Shown here: positions 1 to 6,337 of the stretch, piece after piece
How positions within the stretch are numbered: position 1 is the first letter of the stretch
Layout of the letters: every line of letters starts with the position of its first letter
Assembly (NCBI GenBank): GCA_018715285.1
Contig: DVLW01000191.1
Coordinates: 1 to 15,883, forward strand
Direction: 5' to 3'
From: Candidatus Faecivivens stercoripullorum
GTDB lineage: Bacteria; Bacillota; Clostridia; Oscillospirales; Ruminococcaceae
Length of the DNA stretch: 15,883 nucleotides
Position numbers and translations under genes: made by a program
The notes under the pieces: model-generated
What the model was told of the DNA's origin: nothing
The model's database searches: none
Seen by the model: the letters and a program-made list of their open reading frames with translations, nothing else

Positions 1-896
1 CGATGCTCTGGTTTGAGGAGCAGGACTGCGGGTGGGCGGTCATCGAGGCCGGGATTGGTGGAAGACATGACGCGACCTGCTGCCTGCCAAAACCAGCACT
101 GTCGGTGATTATGGGAATCGGGCTGGACCATACCGCAGTCCTTGGAAATACGACCGCCGAGATTGCACGGGATAAGGCCGCGATTATCAAGGGTAACCCT
201 GCGCTGCTCTATCCGGAACAGCCGGAAGATGCAATGGCAGTGATTATGGAGCGTTGTGCGGAGACTGGCTCCCAGCTGCATATTCCCAGCCTGCGGGATG
301 TCAAAATCCAGTCAGAAGGACTTTCCGGTACCCGTTTTTGCTATGGCGGACAGGTCTATCAGCTGCCGCTTCTGGGGCGGTATCAGGTTAAAAATGCGGT
401 CACTGCCATCAATGGCGGCAGAATACTGGGACTGGATGAACAGGATATTGTAAATGGAATTGCCTGTGTTTCTTTTCCCTGCCGTCTGGAACGGGTGCAC
501 GATCATCCGACCATTATCATCGATGGTGCACATAACATGCACGGCATGAAGGCACTTTCGGACAGTATTCCTCCGCTTTTGGGCGGACGTAAGCCGATCA
601 TGCTGGTGGGAATGCTGCGGGATAAGGATTTTGCCGACGCACTGGGTGTGATTGCACCGCTGGCAGAAAAGATGGTCACTGTCATCGTGGATAATCCGCG
701 CACCGCTTCCGCAGAGGAGACAGCCCAGGCTGCACGAAACGGCGGATGCAGCGATGTACACCCGGTTTCCGACTGGAAAGACGGGCTGCAAACGGCAATC
801 AGGCTTGCAGAAGATGAGGAGCGGGCACTGATTATCTGTGGCTCACTCTATCTTGCCGCCGACTGCCGCGCACAGCTGCAACGGATGGGCGATTGA
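1..896 (+). CDS. folC: Folylpolyglutamate/dihydrofolate synthase, 3' part (5' end outside window)
   Basis: This Mur-ligase-family enzyme adds glutamate to folates (and often makes dihydrofolate from dihydropteroate) in the cytoplasm using ATP. The frame is open from the window edge. The visible 297 residues begin about 110-130 residues into a normal FolC of about 430, so the N-terminal P-loop (GTNGKGS) is not in view and the first Met seen is internal. Visible family landmarks, numbered from that Met, are the E-x-G-I-GGRHDAT segment (15-25), GLDHTAVLG (40-48), DKAAIIK (57-63, whose Lys is the carbamylated Lys position in Mur-type ligases) and IIIDGAHN (171-178), which opens the C-terminal Rossmann-like domain. 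The usual W-P-G-R before that domain reads FPCRLE here, a modest deviation. The stop is TGA at 894-896, followed by a hairpin terminator. No tailward partner gene lies on this strand. Confidence 0.93.
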   Translation, partial: MLWFEEQDCGWAVIEAGIGGRHDATCCLPKPALSVIMGIGLDHTAVLGNTTAEIARDKAAIIKGNPALLYPEQPEDAMAVIMERCAETGSQLHIPSLRDVKIQSEGLSGTRFCYGGQVYQLPLLGRYQVKNAVTAINGGRILGLDEQDIVNGIACVSFPCRLERVHDHPTIIIDGAHNMHGMKALSDSIPPLLGGRKPIMLVGMLRDKDFADALGVIAPLAEKMVTVIVDNPRTASAEETAQAARNGGCSDVHPVSDWKDGLQTAIRLAEDEERALIICGSLYLAADCRAQLQRMGD

Positions 897-919
897 TATA
901 ACAGCGTGATAATAAGAAC

Positions 920-958
920 AAACCCGGCCGTGCATGAGCGCACAGCCGGGTTTATCGT
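920..958. terminator. Bidirectional Rho-independent terminator between folC and the DUF3169-like gene
   Basis: A 9-bp perfect stem (AAACCCGGC at 920-928 with GCCGGGTTT at 945-953) is followed by T-rich sequence on both strands. It sits between two convergent stop codons (896 and 998), so it can end both transcripts. Confidence 0.85.
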
Positions 959-997
959 TTGGTTCAGCTATTGGGGATTTCGCTGTTTTTCCTGTAG

Positions 998-1819
998 TCA
1001 ATCATTCTTATGGTCTTTTTTGGCTCTGCGTTCATTGCGGATGGAATGGAGGCAGTAACTGACCGTCTGAATCAGCCACATCAGCAGGACAATTCCGGCA
1101 GGGAGCGGACCATATCCAAATGGAATCGAACAGGCTGCAATCGCCAGAAACAGAATCGGGTAGATGGAGAAAGTCGTTTTGTATGCACCGTAAGCACTCT
1201 TCCAGATCAGTGTTTTTTCCCTTTCGTCGCAGCTTTCTTCCCATACCTTGGTGAAATTGGTGTCAAAAACGCTGCCGTGTTTTTCCGGGTAGAGGATTTT
1301 GGTCAGGTCGATTGCACGTTTTTGCGCCACTGAAGCCAGCGTAAGTCCGGCAATCAGTTCCACACCACCGATTATCAGCTGAACACCGCTTAATTCGATG
1401 CAGACTGACAGGATAACGCCCATCCCAAAGAACATACATATCGCATAAGCAGCGCTCAGAAGCATCGAGATGCTCAGTCTCCCGTCAATTTTTTCCGTCT
1501 GTGCTTCGTCTTCTTCATCCAGCTGTTGGATGGCTTTTTTCATGCCGGTACTAAGGAGCAACGACGGTACCAGCAGCAGTACCGTAAATACCGGAATAAT
1601 CCACAGCGCCGAATCCAACCAAAACTGTTGCAACACTTCGATAAGCCATTCACTGCCATATTCGCTCAGATATCCCATGCCAAGTCCAACCGGAAACCCG
1701 ATGATTGCCGCACACAGCATAAACAAAAGCAGTTTGGGCAGAGACTTTTTATCTTCCTTATGGATTTCCAGCTGTTTTTCTCGGATCTCTTCCGGAACCT
1801 GGATATTATTCTTTTTCAT
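998..1819 (-). CDS. Six-helix membrane protein, DUF3169-like, paired with XRE regulator
   Basis: The product is 273 residues. After a charged N-terminus (MKKNNIQVPEEIREKQ), six hydrophobic segments can be seen, at about 30-53, 70-90, 118-140, 144-162, 220-237 and 241-260, so it is an integral membrane protein. A cytoplasmic loop carries a conserved-looking DEREKTLIWKSAYGAYKTT stretch before helix 5. This layout, and the upstream small XRE repressor, match the Firmicutes DUF3169 family, whose biochemical role is unknown. The start chosen is ATG at 1817-1819, because GGAGG lies 6 nt upstream (1826-1830) inside the regulator gene and the two reading frames overlap by 14 bp. A longer frame starting at 1894 has no such ribosome site. 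It is cotranscribed and probably translationally coupled to the regulator, and ends at the bidirectional terminator. The family name rests on recalled pattern, not a search. Confidence 0.75.
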   Translation of the reverse strand: MKKNNIQVPEEIREKQLEIHKEDKKSLPKLLLFMLCAAIIGFPVGLGMGYLSEYGSEWLIEVLQQFWLDSALWIIPVFTVLLLVPSLLLSTGMKKAIQQLDEEDEAQTEKIDGRLSISMLLSAAYAICMFFGMGVILSVCIELSGVQLIIGGVELIAGLTLASVAQKRAIDLTKILYPEKHGSVFDTNFTKVWEESCDEREKTLIWKSAYGAYKTTFSIYPILFLAIAACSIPFGYGPLPAGIVLLMWLIQTVSYCLHSIRNERRAKKDHKND

Positions 1820-2030
1820 AAGAAACCTCCGTTTCGTCCAGTGAAAAAATGTCTTCAACCGTAACACCGCAGATTTTTGCAAGCCGCAGTGCAAGGGTTA
1901 CAGATGGGGAATAGTCTCCGCGCTCGATCTGGCTGATGGTCTGACGGGAAACACCGGCAAGTTTTCCCAGTTCCGACTGGTTGAATCCCAGCCGTGCACG
2001 GTATTCCTTTAAATGGTTTATAAGCGGCAT
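1806..2030 (-). CDS. Small XRE/Cro-type helix-turn-helix repressor
   Basis: This 74-residue protein is almost entirely one HTH_3 domain. The segment QSELGKLAGVSRQTISQIERG (about 18-38) is the classic two-helix DNA-binding unit, followed by SPSVTLALRLAKICGVTVEDIF, the last helices of the fold. It lacks any sensor domain, as in the YgzD/YozG-like regulators that precede small membrane-protein genes in Firmicutes. Start ATG 2028-2030 has GGAGG five nt upstream (2036-2040). The gene overlaps the downstream membrane-protein gene by 14 bp. Its promoter region holds four TTGACAA/TTGTCAA heptamers and two ACAATTATC repeats, making negative autoregulation likely. That last point is inference. Confidence 0.93.
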   Translation of the reverse strand: MPLINHLKEYRARLGFNQSELGKLAGVSRQTISQIERGDYSPSVTLALRLAKICGVTVEDIFSLDETEVSYEKE

Positions 2031-2074
2031 GGCAGCCTCCTTTCTTTAGGAAGCGAATGCTTCATAAGAAATTT

Positions 2075-2148
2075 TTGACAATTATCTTTTGCAAAATAAC
2101 AATTATCCTTGTCAAATTGAGTATAACATTGACAAGAAAAATTGTCAA
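2075..2148. promoter_or_regulatory. Putative repressor operator cluster (inverted and direct repeats)
   Basis: Four heptamer half-sites are present: TTGACAA at 2075-2081 and 2129-2135, and TTGTCAA at 2109-2115 and 2142-2148. The last two form a dyad with a 6-bp spacer that covers the -35 element and spacer. ACAATTATC occurs twice (2078-2086, 2099-2107), exactly 21 bp or about two helical turns apart, downstream of the start site. This is most simply a multi-site operator for the adjacent XRE protein; binding is inferred. Confidence 0.65.
2120..2148 (-). promoter_or_regulatory. Sigma-A promoter of the XRE/DUF3169 operon
   Basis: On the minus strand, TTGACA (2148-2143) and TATACT (2125-2120) are separated by exactly 17 bp. 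The predicted start is near 2113, giving a leader of about 80 nt. Confidence 0.85.
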
Positions 2149-2187
2149 GAGGTTTGAAAACTTTTTTTGAAATATCCCCTGCACCCT

Positions 2188-2216
2188 TTGTATTCCACCC
2201 GGATATCTGGTATACT
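2188..2216 (+). promoter_or_regulatory. Promoter of the Gfo/Idh/MocA gene (extended -10)
   Basis: TTGTAT (2188-2193), a 17-bp spacer and TATACT (2211-2216) are preceded by TGG, an extended -10. The same TGGTATACTG core is found before pyrE at 5499-5508. Confidence 0.75.
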
Positions 2217-2259
2217 GGAATACGAAAAGGTTTAATACGCAAAAAGGGGATGGAAAGTC

Positions 2260-3255
2260 ATGTTGAGACTCGCGACAGTCGGCAGCGGAAAAATCGTCGG
2301 GTGGTTTCTGGACGGACTGAAAAATGTACCGGAGCTTCGGCATACAGCCGTTTATTCCCGTACACGGGAGCGCGGCATTCAGTTTGCGACACAGCATAAT
2401 CTGCCGGAAAGTGCGGTCTGGACCGACCTTGAACAGATGGCGGATTCAGGCGAAATAGACGCGGTGTATCTGGCAACGCCCAACCGTTTCCATGCACAGC
2501 AGGCAGAAATCTTCCTGAAAAGGGGAATCCATGTCCTGTGCGAGAAACCGGCGGTTGTGACTTCTGAACAGCTGGAACGGCTGCTGGCGGCAGCCGAAGA
2601 AAGCGGTACTGTTTTCATGGAAGCGATCATGGCACCCCATCAGCCGCGATTTGCAGTTTTACAAAAAGCGGTTGAGGATATCGGAAAACTGAGCAGTGCG
2701 GTACTCAACTTTTCTCAGCTGTCTTCCCGGTATCCGGCATTGCTCAGCGGAGAACTGCCCAACATCTTCAATCGGGAACTGTGCGCAGGTGCCCTGATGG
2801 ATATCGGCGTATATGATGTATATCTGGCGCTGGCACTGTTCGGTGTTCCGGAGCGGGTCGAAGCGAGTGCGCATTTTCTGCCGGGCGGTGCGGATGGCTC
2901 AGGCGGCGCAACGTTTGTCTATCCGTGGGGTAACTGCCAGATGAACTGGTCCAAGACCGGTCAGTCCCGTGCAGCAAGTGAAATCGTCGGTGACAGGGGA
3001 ACGGTCACTTTTTCCCCGGTTTCCCGTATCTTAAACATCCGGCTGTGGAAAAATGACGGCGAAAGTGAACTGCTGTTTGATGAAGAACCGCACTGCGCAT
3101 CGCTGGGACATGAGGCAGCTGATTTTGCAAGGTATATTCTTGCCCGGGAAGAATCGGCCGGTGAGTATGCCCGGATGGTACAGCTTACCCGTGACGGAAC
3201 CCGTCTGATGGAACAGATTCGCGCAAAATGCGGTATCCGGTTTGATGTGGAATAA
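2260..3255 (+). CDS. Gfo/Idh/MocA-family NAD(P)-dependent oxidoreductase
   Basis: This 331-residue cytoplasmic protein has the two-domain layout of the family. The N-terminal Rossmann fold begins MLRLATVGSGKIV, with the GxG nucleotide-binding turn at 8-10. LATPNRFHAQQAE (71-83) and HVLCEKP (91-97) follow; the EKP motif contributes the conserved Lys at the nicotinamide. The C-terminal GFO_IDH_MocA domain shows FMEAIMAPHQPRF (119-131) and DIGVYDVYLALALFG (181-195), the region supplying catalytic and substrate-binding residues in dihydrodiol-dehydrogenase-like members. Length is typical. The ATG at 2260 has AAAGGGGA 9 nt upstream. It has its own promoter and is followed by a weak terminator, so it may be transcribed alone. 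The substrate (a sugar, inositol or other polyol) cannot be assigned. Confidence 0.9.
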   Translation: MLRLATVGSGKIVGWFLDGLKNVPELRHTAVYSRTRERGIQFATQHNLPESAVWTDLEQMADSGEIDAVYLATPNRFHAQQAEIFLKRGIHVLCEKPAVVTSEQLERLLAAAEESGTVFMEAIMAPHQPRFAVLQKAVEDIGKLSSAVLNFSQLSSRYPALLSGELPNIFNRELCAGALMDIGVYDVYLALALFGVPERVEASAHFLPGGADGSGGATFVYPWGNCQMNWSKTGQSRAASEIVGDRGTVTFSPVSRILNIRLWKNDGESELLFDEEPHCASLGHEAADFARYILAREESAGEYARMVQLTRDGTRLMEQIRAKCGIRFDVE

Positions 3256-3258
3256 ACC

Positions 3259-3283
3259 GTTTCCCAAAAGGATGAAACTTTTT
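3259..3283 (+). terminator. Weak terminator after the oxidoreductase gene
   Basis: GTTTC (3259-3263) pairs with GAAAC (3274-3278) and CC with GG around an AAAA loop, with a 2-nt bulge. Five T follow at 3279-3283. The stem is short, so read-through into the lipoprotein gene is possible. Confidence 0.5.
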
Positions 3284-3314
3284 GACATGCTGGCGTGTAT
3301 TATCAATGGATACA

Positions 3315-3326
3315 CCTGTATACAGG
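3315..3326. repeat. Perfect 12-bp palindrome upstream of the YerB-like gene
   Basis: CCTGTATACAGG is its own reverse complement. It lies 40 bp before the chosen ATG and contains a TATACA that could act as a -10, though no good -35 accompanies it. It may be a small operator; no function is shown. Confidence 0.4.
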
Positions 3327-3365
3327 CGCAATTTTGGCCAAAGGCCGGAAAGAGATGAGAGTTTG

Positions 3366-4502
3366 ATGGAAGTGTTCAATAAAGGTAAACGTCTGCTGGC
3401 GATTATTGTCTGTCTGGGTATGACTGCGGGAATGCTCGGCGGATGTTCAATGGCGGGAGAAACGGATGAGGATATCAGTTCAATGATGCCCGAATCTTCT
3501 TCTGAAATCAGCGAACCGGTGAGTGAACCGGAAAGTGAGCCGGAAGAACCTGAAGATACCGGACCGCGCAATCCGCTTACTGGTGAGACTGGTTTTTCTG
3601 AATCGGCAGTCGGTTTGCGTCCTGTCACCGTTATGATTAACAACATCGGTCAGGCACTTCCCCAAAGAGGACTTGCAGCGGCAGATGTGATTTTTGAAGC
3701 GGTCGTCGAAGGCGGTATCACCCGTATGATGGGCGTGTATGCTGATATTGACCAGATTCCTTATGTCGGGCCGGTACGGAGCGCACGTCATTATTACGTT
3801 TCCTTCTCGGAAGGATTGAACGCGATTTATACCCATTTCGGCGGTTCTCCGACGGCGTATAATTATATCAGCGATTACGGCGTCGATGATGTCGACGGTC
3901 AGTACTGCACCAGCGCTTTTTATCAGGATACCTGGCGTGCCCAGACCTATGGACGGGAACACAGCTTTTTCATTGACGGCGCGACCATCCGTGAACAGGC
4001 GGAATCAGAGGGAATCGAACTGGAAGGTGAATATGAGCCGCTGTTTGATTTCTCATATGATGAAGTGCTTGTCCCGGACAGTGGTGTCGCGGATGATGTT
4101 TTTGTACCGTTTTCCGGTTCTTATAACGCTGAGTTTATCTATGATGAAACAACCGGTGTCTATACCAAGTACCGCAACGGTCAGGAACATATCGACGCTG
4201 ATACCGAAGAAGCCATCACCTTTGAGAACATTCTGATTCTGTATACCACCGTCACAGCACTCGGTGACGGCAGTGAACGCCGCAACCTTGATCTTTCATC
4301 CGGCAGCGGATGGTATGTCAGTGCCGGCGGATGTGAGGAAATCAGCTGGGAAAAGGGCGGCGTGGAAGATACCTTCACCTTTACTGACGCAGAAGGTCAG
4401 CCTTTGGTTGCAAACGTCGGCAAGACGTATATCTGCCTGACCGACAAAGGATATGCGGATTCAGTGACCTTTACCGATACAAGTGATACCACGGAGGGAT
4501 AA
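3366..4502 (+). CDS. YerB-like DUF3048 lipoprotein
   Basis: This 378-residue exported protein begins with a signal peptide (KGKRLLAIIVCLGMTAGMLGGC), and its lipobox LGGC places lipidation at Cys27. An acidic Ser/Glu/Pro linker (about 33-63) tethers the folded part outside the membrane. The N-terminal DUF3048 region is plain: NPLTGETG, RPVTVMINNIGQALPQRGL, VVEGGITRMMGVYADI, VGPVRSARHYYVSFSEGLNAIYTHFGGSP. The C-terminal DUF3048_C region includes YDETTGVYTKYRNGQEH, NILILYTTV and GKTYICLTD. YerB relatives are widespread in Firmicutes but have no established enzymatic role. ATG 3366 is chosen because it puts the basic n-region directly ahead of the hydrophobic core; the upstream GAAAGAGATGAGAG is only a modest ribosome site, and a longer frame from TTG 3282 would disrupt the signal peptide. 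Four bases separate its stop from the next gene's ATG, indicating coupling. Confidence 0.88.
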   Translation: MEVFNKGKRLLAIIVCLGMTAGMLGGCSMAGETDEDISSMMPESSSEISEPVSEPESEPEEPEDTGPRNPLTGETGFSESAVGLRPVTVMINNIGQALPQRGLAAADVIFEAVVEGGITRMMGVYADIDQIPYVGPVRSARHYYVSFSEGLNAIYTHFGGSPTAYNYISDYGVDDVDGQYCTSAFYQDTWRAQTYGREHSFFIDGATIREQAESEGIELEGEYEPLFDFSYDEVLVPDSGVADDVFVPFSGSYNAEFIYDETTGVYTKYRNGQEHIDADTEEAITFENILILYTTVTALGDGSERRNLDLSSGSGWYVSAGGCEEISWEKGGVEDTFTFTDAEGQPLVANVGKTYICLTDKGYADSVTFTDTSDTTEG

Positions 4503-4506
4503 CCGT

Positions 4507-5136
4507 ATGATTAAGATACTGTTCATCGGCAACAGCCATACCTATTTTAATGACATGCCGGCAATGGTTGCCGAGCTTTTTGAGAGCCAGCTCGGCCAGC
4601 AGGCGCATGTGACTATGCTTGCCAGCCCCGGAATGGCACTGCGCTGGCATTTCGACCAGCCGGAGACACGGTTCAATATCCTGCATGGCGGCTATGATTA
4701 TGTGGTACTCCAGCAGGCGACTCATCCTTTTGACGGTGAAGAGGCACTCTGCCGTCAGGCTTCCCGATTGCTGGAACTGATTCGGGAAGCAAAGGCGACA
4801 CCGGTTGCCTATATGACCTGGGCAAAAGAGGCTGCTCCTGAAGATCAGGCAGAACTCACGGCTGCTTTTACCCACCTGGCAGAAAAGGAAAATATGCTGC
4901 TTGCACCCGCCGGTGCCCTTTGGGAACAGGTACGGGCTTCGGTTCCCGACGCGCCGCTTTACTGGCGTGACGGACAGCATGCAAGTCCGCTCGGGTCGGC
5001 GATTGCGGCGGCATGTATCTTCCGCGCAATTACCGGCGGCGCACTTCCTCAGGCGGACAGCGCTTACTGGATGGATAAGGGCGGTACGGAACAGATCGTT
5101 TCGATTGTCAAGGCTGTTCTTGCTGAGTTGGAGTGA
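4507..5136 (+). CDS. SGNH/GDSL-type hydrolase (putative esterase)
   Basis: This 209-residue protein has no signal peptide and is probably cytoplasmic. Block I reads KILFIGNSHTYFNDMP with the presumed nucleophile Ser10; block V reads RDGQHASPLGS with Asp155 and His158, completing a Ser-Asp-His triad. The middle blocks are less canonical: YDYVVLQQATHP (63-74) takes the place of the usual GxND. This pattern fits the short bacterial SGNH hydrolases that act on acyl or carbohydrate esters; the substrate is unknown. ATG 4507 has GGAGGG 8 nt upstream. An in-frame ATG at 4483 lies inside the preceding gene and has no comparable ribosome site. The last nine codons (VKAVLAELE, stop) are repeated twice more downstream in the 146-bp tandem array, so the gene's 3' end has been involved in a rearrangement. 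Confidence 0.85.
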   Translation: MIKILFIGNSHTYFNDMPAMVAELFESQLGQQAHVTMLASPGMALRWHFDQPETRFNILHGGYDYVVLQQATHPFDGEEALCRQASRLLELIREAKATPVAYMTWAKEAAPEDQAELTAAFTHLAEKENMLLAPAGALWEQVRASVPDAPLYWRDGQHASPLGSAIAAACIFRAITGGALPQADSAYWMDKGGTEQIVSIVKAVLAELE

Positions 5137-5427
5137 TTTGGCATCGGCTGCCCGGCTCCAATGTGCACAAAAAGGTGGAGATCGAAGCTTATAACTGCTG
5201 AGCATTAGAGGGGAGATCGAAGCCCCGGCAAACAGGGGACGGCGGCTCGCCGCTCAAGGTGGTTCTTGCTGAGTTGGAGTGATTTGGCATCGGCTGCCCG
5301 GCTCCAATGTGCACAAAAAGGTGGAGATCGAAGCTTATAACTGCTGAGCATTAGAGGGGGGATCGAAGCCCCGGCAAACAGGGGCGGCGGCTCGCCGCTC
5401 AAGGCGGTTCTTGCTGAACTTGAATGA
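5109..5427. repeat. 146-bp tandem repeat, two full units plus a 28-bp partial, overlapping the SGNH gene end
   Basis: Unit 1 is 5109-5254 (146 bp), unit 2 is 5255-5399 (145 bp) and a partial third is 5400-5427. Units 1 and 2 differ by three substitutions and one deleted base. Each unit starts in the last codons of the SGNH gene (AVLAELE, stop), continues through noncoding DNA and ends in a GCGGC-TC-GCCGC hairpin. Within unit 1, GGAGATCGAAGC occurs twice (5177-5188, 5212-5223). CCCC and GGGG blocks can pair around GGCAAACA. The noncoding body looks like a dispersed intergenic element rather than a gene: the plus-strand frames are short and the minus-strand frames simply run through the repeat. 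The 5137-5497 interval holds this array and then the pyrE promoter. Confidence 0.9.
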
Positions 5428-5441
5428 TACAGTGACGGTGG

Positions 5442-5461
5442 TAAAACGGATATAAAACGGA
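5442..5461. repeat. Short direct repeat TAAAACGGA upstream of the pyrE promoter
   Basis: TAAAACGGA occurs at 5442-5450 and 5453-5461, a period of 11 bp or one helical turn. It lies about 40 bp upstream of the pyrE -10 and could be an activator or UP-like site; this is weak inference. Confidence 0.4.
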
Positions 5462-5478
5462 AATCCCGGCGAATATGC

Positions 5479-5507
5479 TTTCTTTTTTAGGGGCAATGTG
5501 GTATACT
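5479..5507 (+). promoter_or_regulatory. pyrE promoter, extended -10
   Basis: TATACT at 5502-5507 is preceded by TGG, an extended -10. The 17-bp-spaced -35 position holds only TTTCTT, so the extended -10 probably carries the promoter. Confidence 0.7.
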
Positions 5508-5542
5508 GTTGGTACAACCTATTCGGAAAGGACGATTTTACG

Positions 5543-6205
5543 ATGCTGGATCAGAAAAAGAAGGAATTTATCGAGTTTATGATGAGCGCTGACGTGCTGC
5601 GCTTTGGTGAGTTCAAGACCAAGAGCGGCCGTCTTTCTCCCTATTTCGTCAATACCGGCAACTACCGCACCGGCGCACAGATCGACACGCTGGGCAAATA
5701 CTATGCCGCACTGGTAAAGGAAACCGTCGGCGATCAGTTTGACGCAATGTTCGGTCCTGCTTACAAGGGTATCCCGCTTGCAACTGCCTGTGCAGGTGCT
5801 CTGGCACGTGAATATGGCATCGACAAGCCCTATTTCTTCAACCGTAAAGAGGTCAAGGACCATGGTGAAGGCGGCGCACTGGTTGGCTACAAACCGGTTG
5901 ACGGCGACCGCGTCATCATTATCGAGGACGTTATCACCGCAGGTACCGCAGTCCGTGAAACGGTTCCGATTCTGAAATCGGCTGCTGATGTCAAGCTGGC
6001 GGACATGTTCATTTCGGTCAACCGCTGCGAAGTCGGCACAACACCCGGCAAAACCGCGCTGATGGAAGTGAAGGAAGAATTCGGTATCACCGTTCATTCG
6101 ATCATCAGTGTTGCGGATATCTACGAATATCTGAAAGAACAGCAGGGCTACGACGCTGTTCTCAAGCTGATGGAAGAATATATGGATAAATACTGCATCC
6201 TGTAA
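5543..6205 (+). CDS. pyrE: Orotate phosphoribosyltransferase
   Basis: The enzyme joins orotate to PRPP to make orotidine 5'-monophosphate, the fifth step of pyrimidine synthesis, in the cytoplasm. The product is 220 residues. The catalytic loop RKEVKDHGEGG (101-111) carries the conserved Lys and His of the family, and VIIIEDVITAGTA (124-136) is the type I PRPP-binding motif with its paired acidic residues. SGRLSPYFVNTG (28-39) and FGPAYKGIPLA (70-80) form the orotate and pyrophosphate sites. The ATG at 5543 is preferred over an upstream in-frame TTG-type start at 5498 because that would lie within the promoter; GGAAAGGA stands 10 nt before it. It is monocistronic here, with its own promoter and terminator, and is separate from other pyr genes. 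No PyrR-type attenuator is visible in the 40-nt leader. Confidence 0.97.
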   Translation: MLDQKKKEFIEFMMSADVLRFGEFKTKSGRLSPYFVNTGNYRTGAQIDTLGKYYAALVKETVGDQFDAMFGPAYKGIPLATACAGALAREYGIDKPYFFNRKEVKDHGEGGALVGYKPVDGDRVIIIEDVITAGTAVRETVPILKSAADVKLADMFISVNRCEVGTTPGKTALMEVKEEFGITVHSIISVADIYEYLKEQQGYDAVLKLMEEYMDKYCIL

Positions 6206-6223
6206 GGTATCCGGCTGCTTTGA

Positions 6224-6271
6224 GGAGAGGGACTTCACGGTTTTCCGTCGGAGCCCTCTCCTTTGCGTTTT
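6224..6271 (+). terminator. Rho-independent terminator after pyrE
   Basis: GGAGAGGG (6224-6231) pairs with CCCTCTCC (6254-6261), and inside it ACGG-TTTT-CCGT forms a second stem. TTTGCGTTTT follows. Confidence 0.85.
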
Positions 6272-6300
6272 GAGCGGCGGAAACTTTGCTGTGCAGAGAC

Positions 6301-6319
6301 CCTGCCGGTCTGCGGCAGG
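6301..6319 (+). other. 7-bp hairpin just upstream of the ecsC-like ribosome site
   Basis: CCTGCCG (6301-6307) and CGGCAGG (6313-6319) enclose the 5-nt loop GTCTG, ending one base before AGGAGG at 6321-6326. It could influence access to the ribosome site or stabilise an mRNA end. Whether it is transcribed depends on a promoter that was not identified. Confidence 0.4.
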
Positions 6320-6337
6320 AAGGAGGACGGCAAAAGG

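Noticed and set aside
3282..3365. TTGACA at 3282-3287 as a -35 for the YerB-like gene
   Set aside because: No acceptable -10 lies 15-19 bp downstream.
4483..4506. Earlier ATG for the SGNH gene
   Set aside because: It lies inside the preceding gene, adds residues before the conserved KILFIGNS strand and lacks a ribosome site, while ATG 4507 has GGAGGG at proper spacing.
4471..5205. Minus-strand open frame over the SGNH gene running into the repeat
   Set aside because: Its first residues recur in other short frames only because the DNA repeat is copied; there is no independent coding evidence.
5109..5427. CRISPR array
   Set aside because: The repeat unit is about 146 bp with no alternating unique spacers.
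5519..6238. Minus-strand open frame over pyrE
   Set aside because: Shadow of pyrE; the PRPP and loop motifs are on the plus strand.
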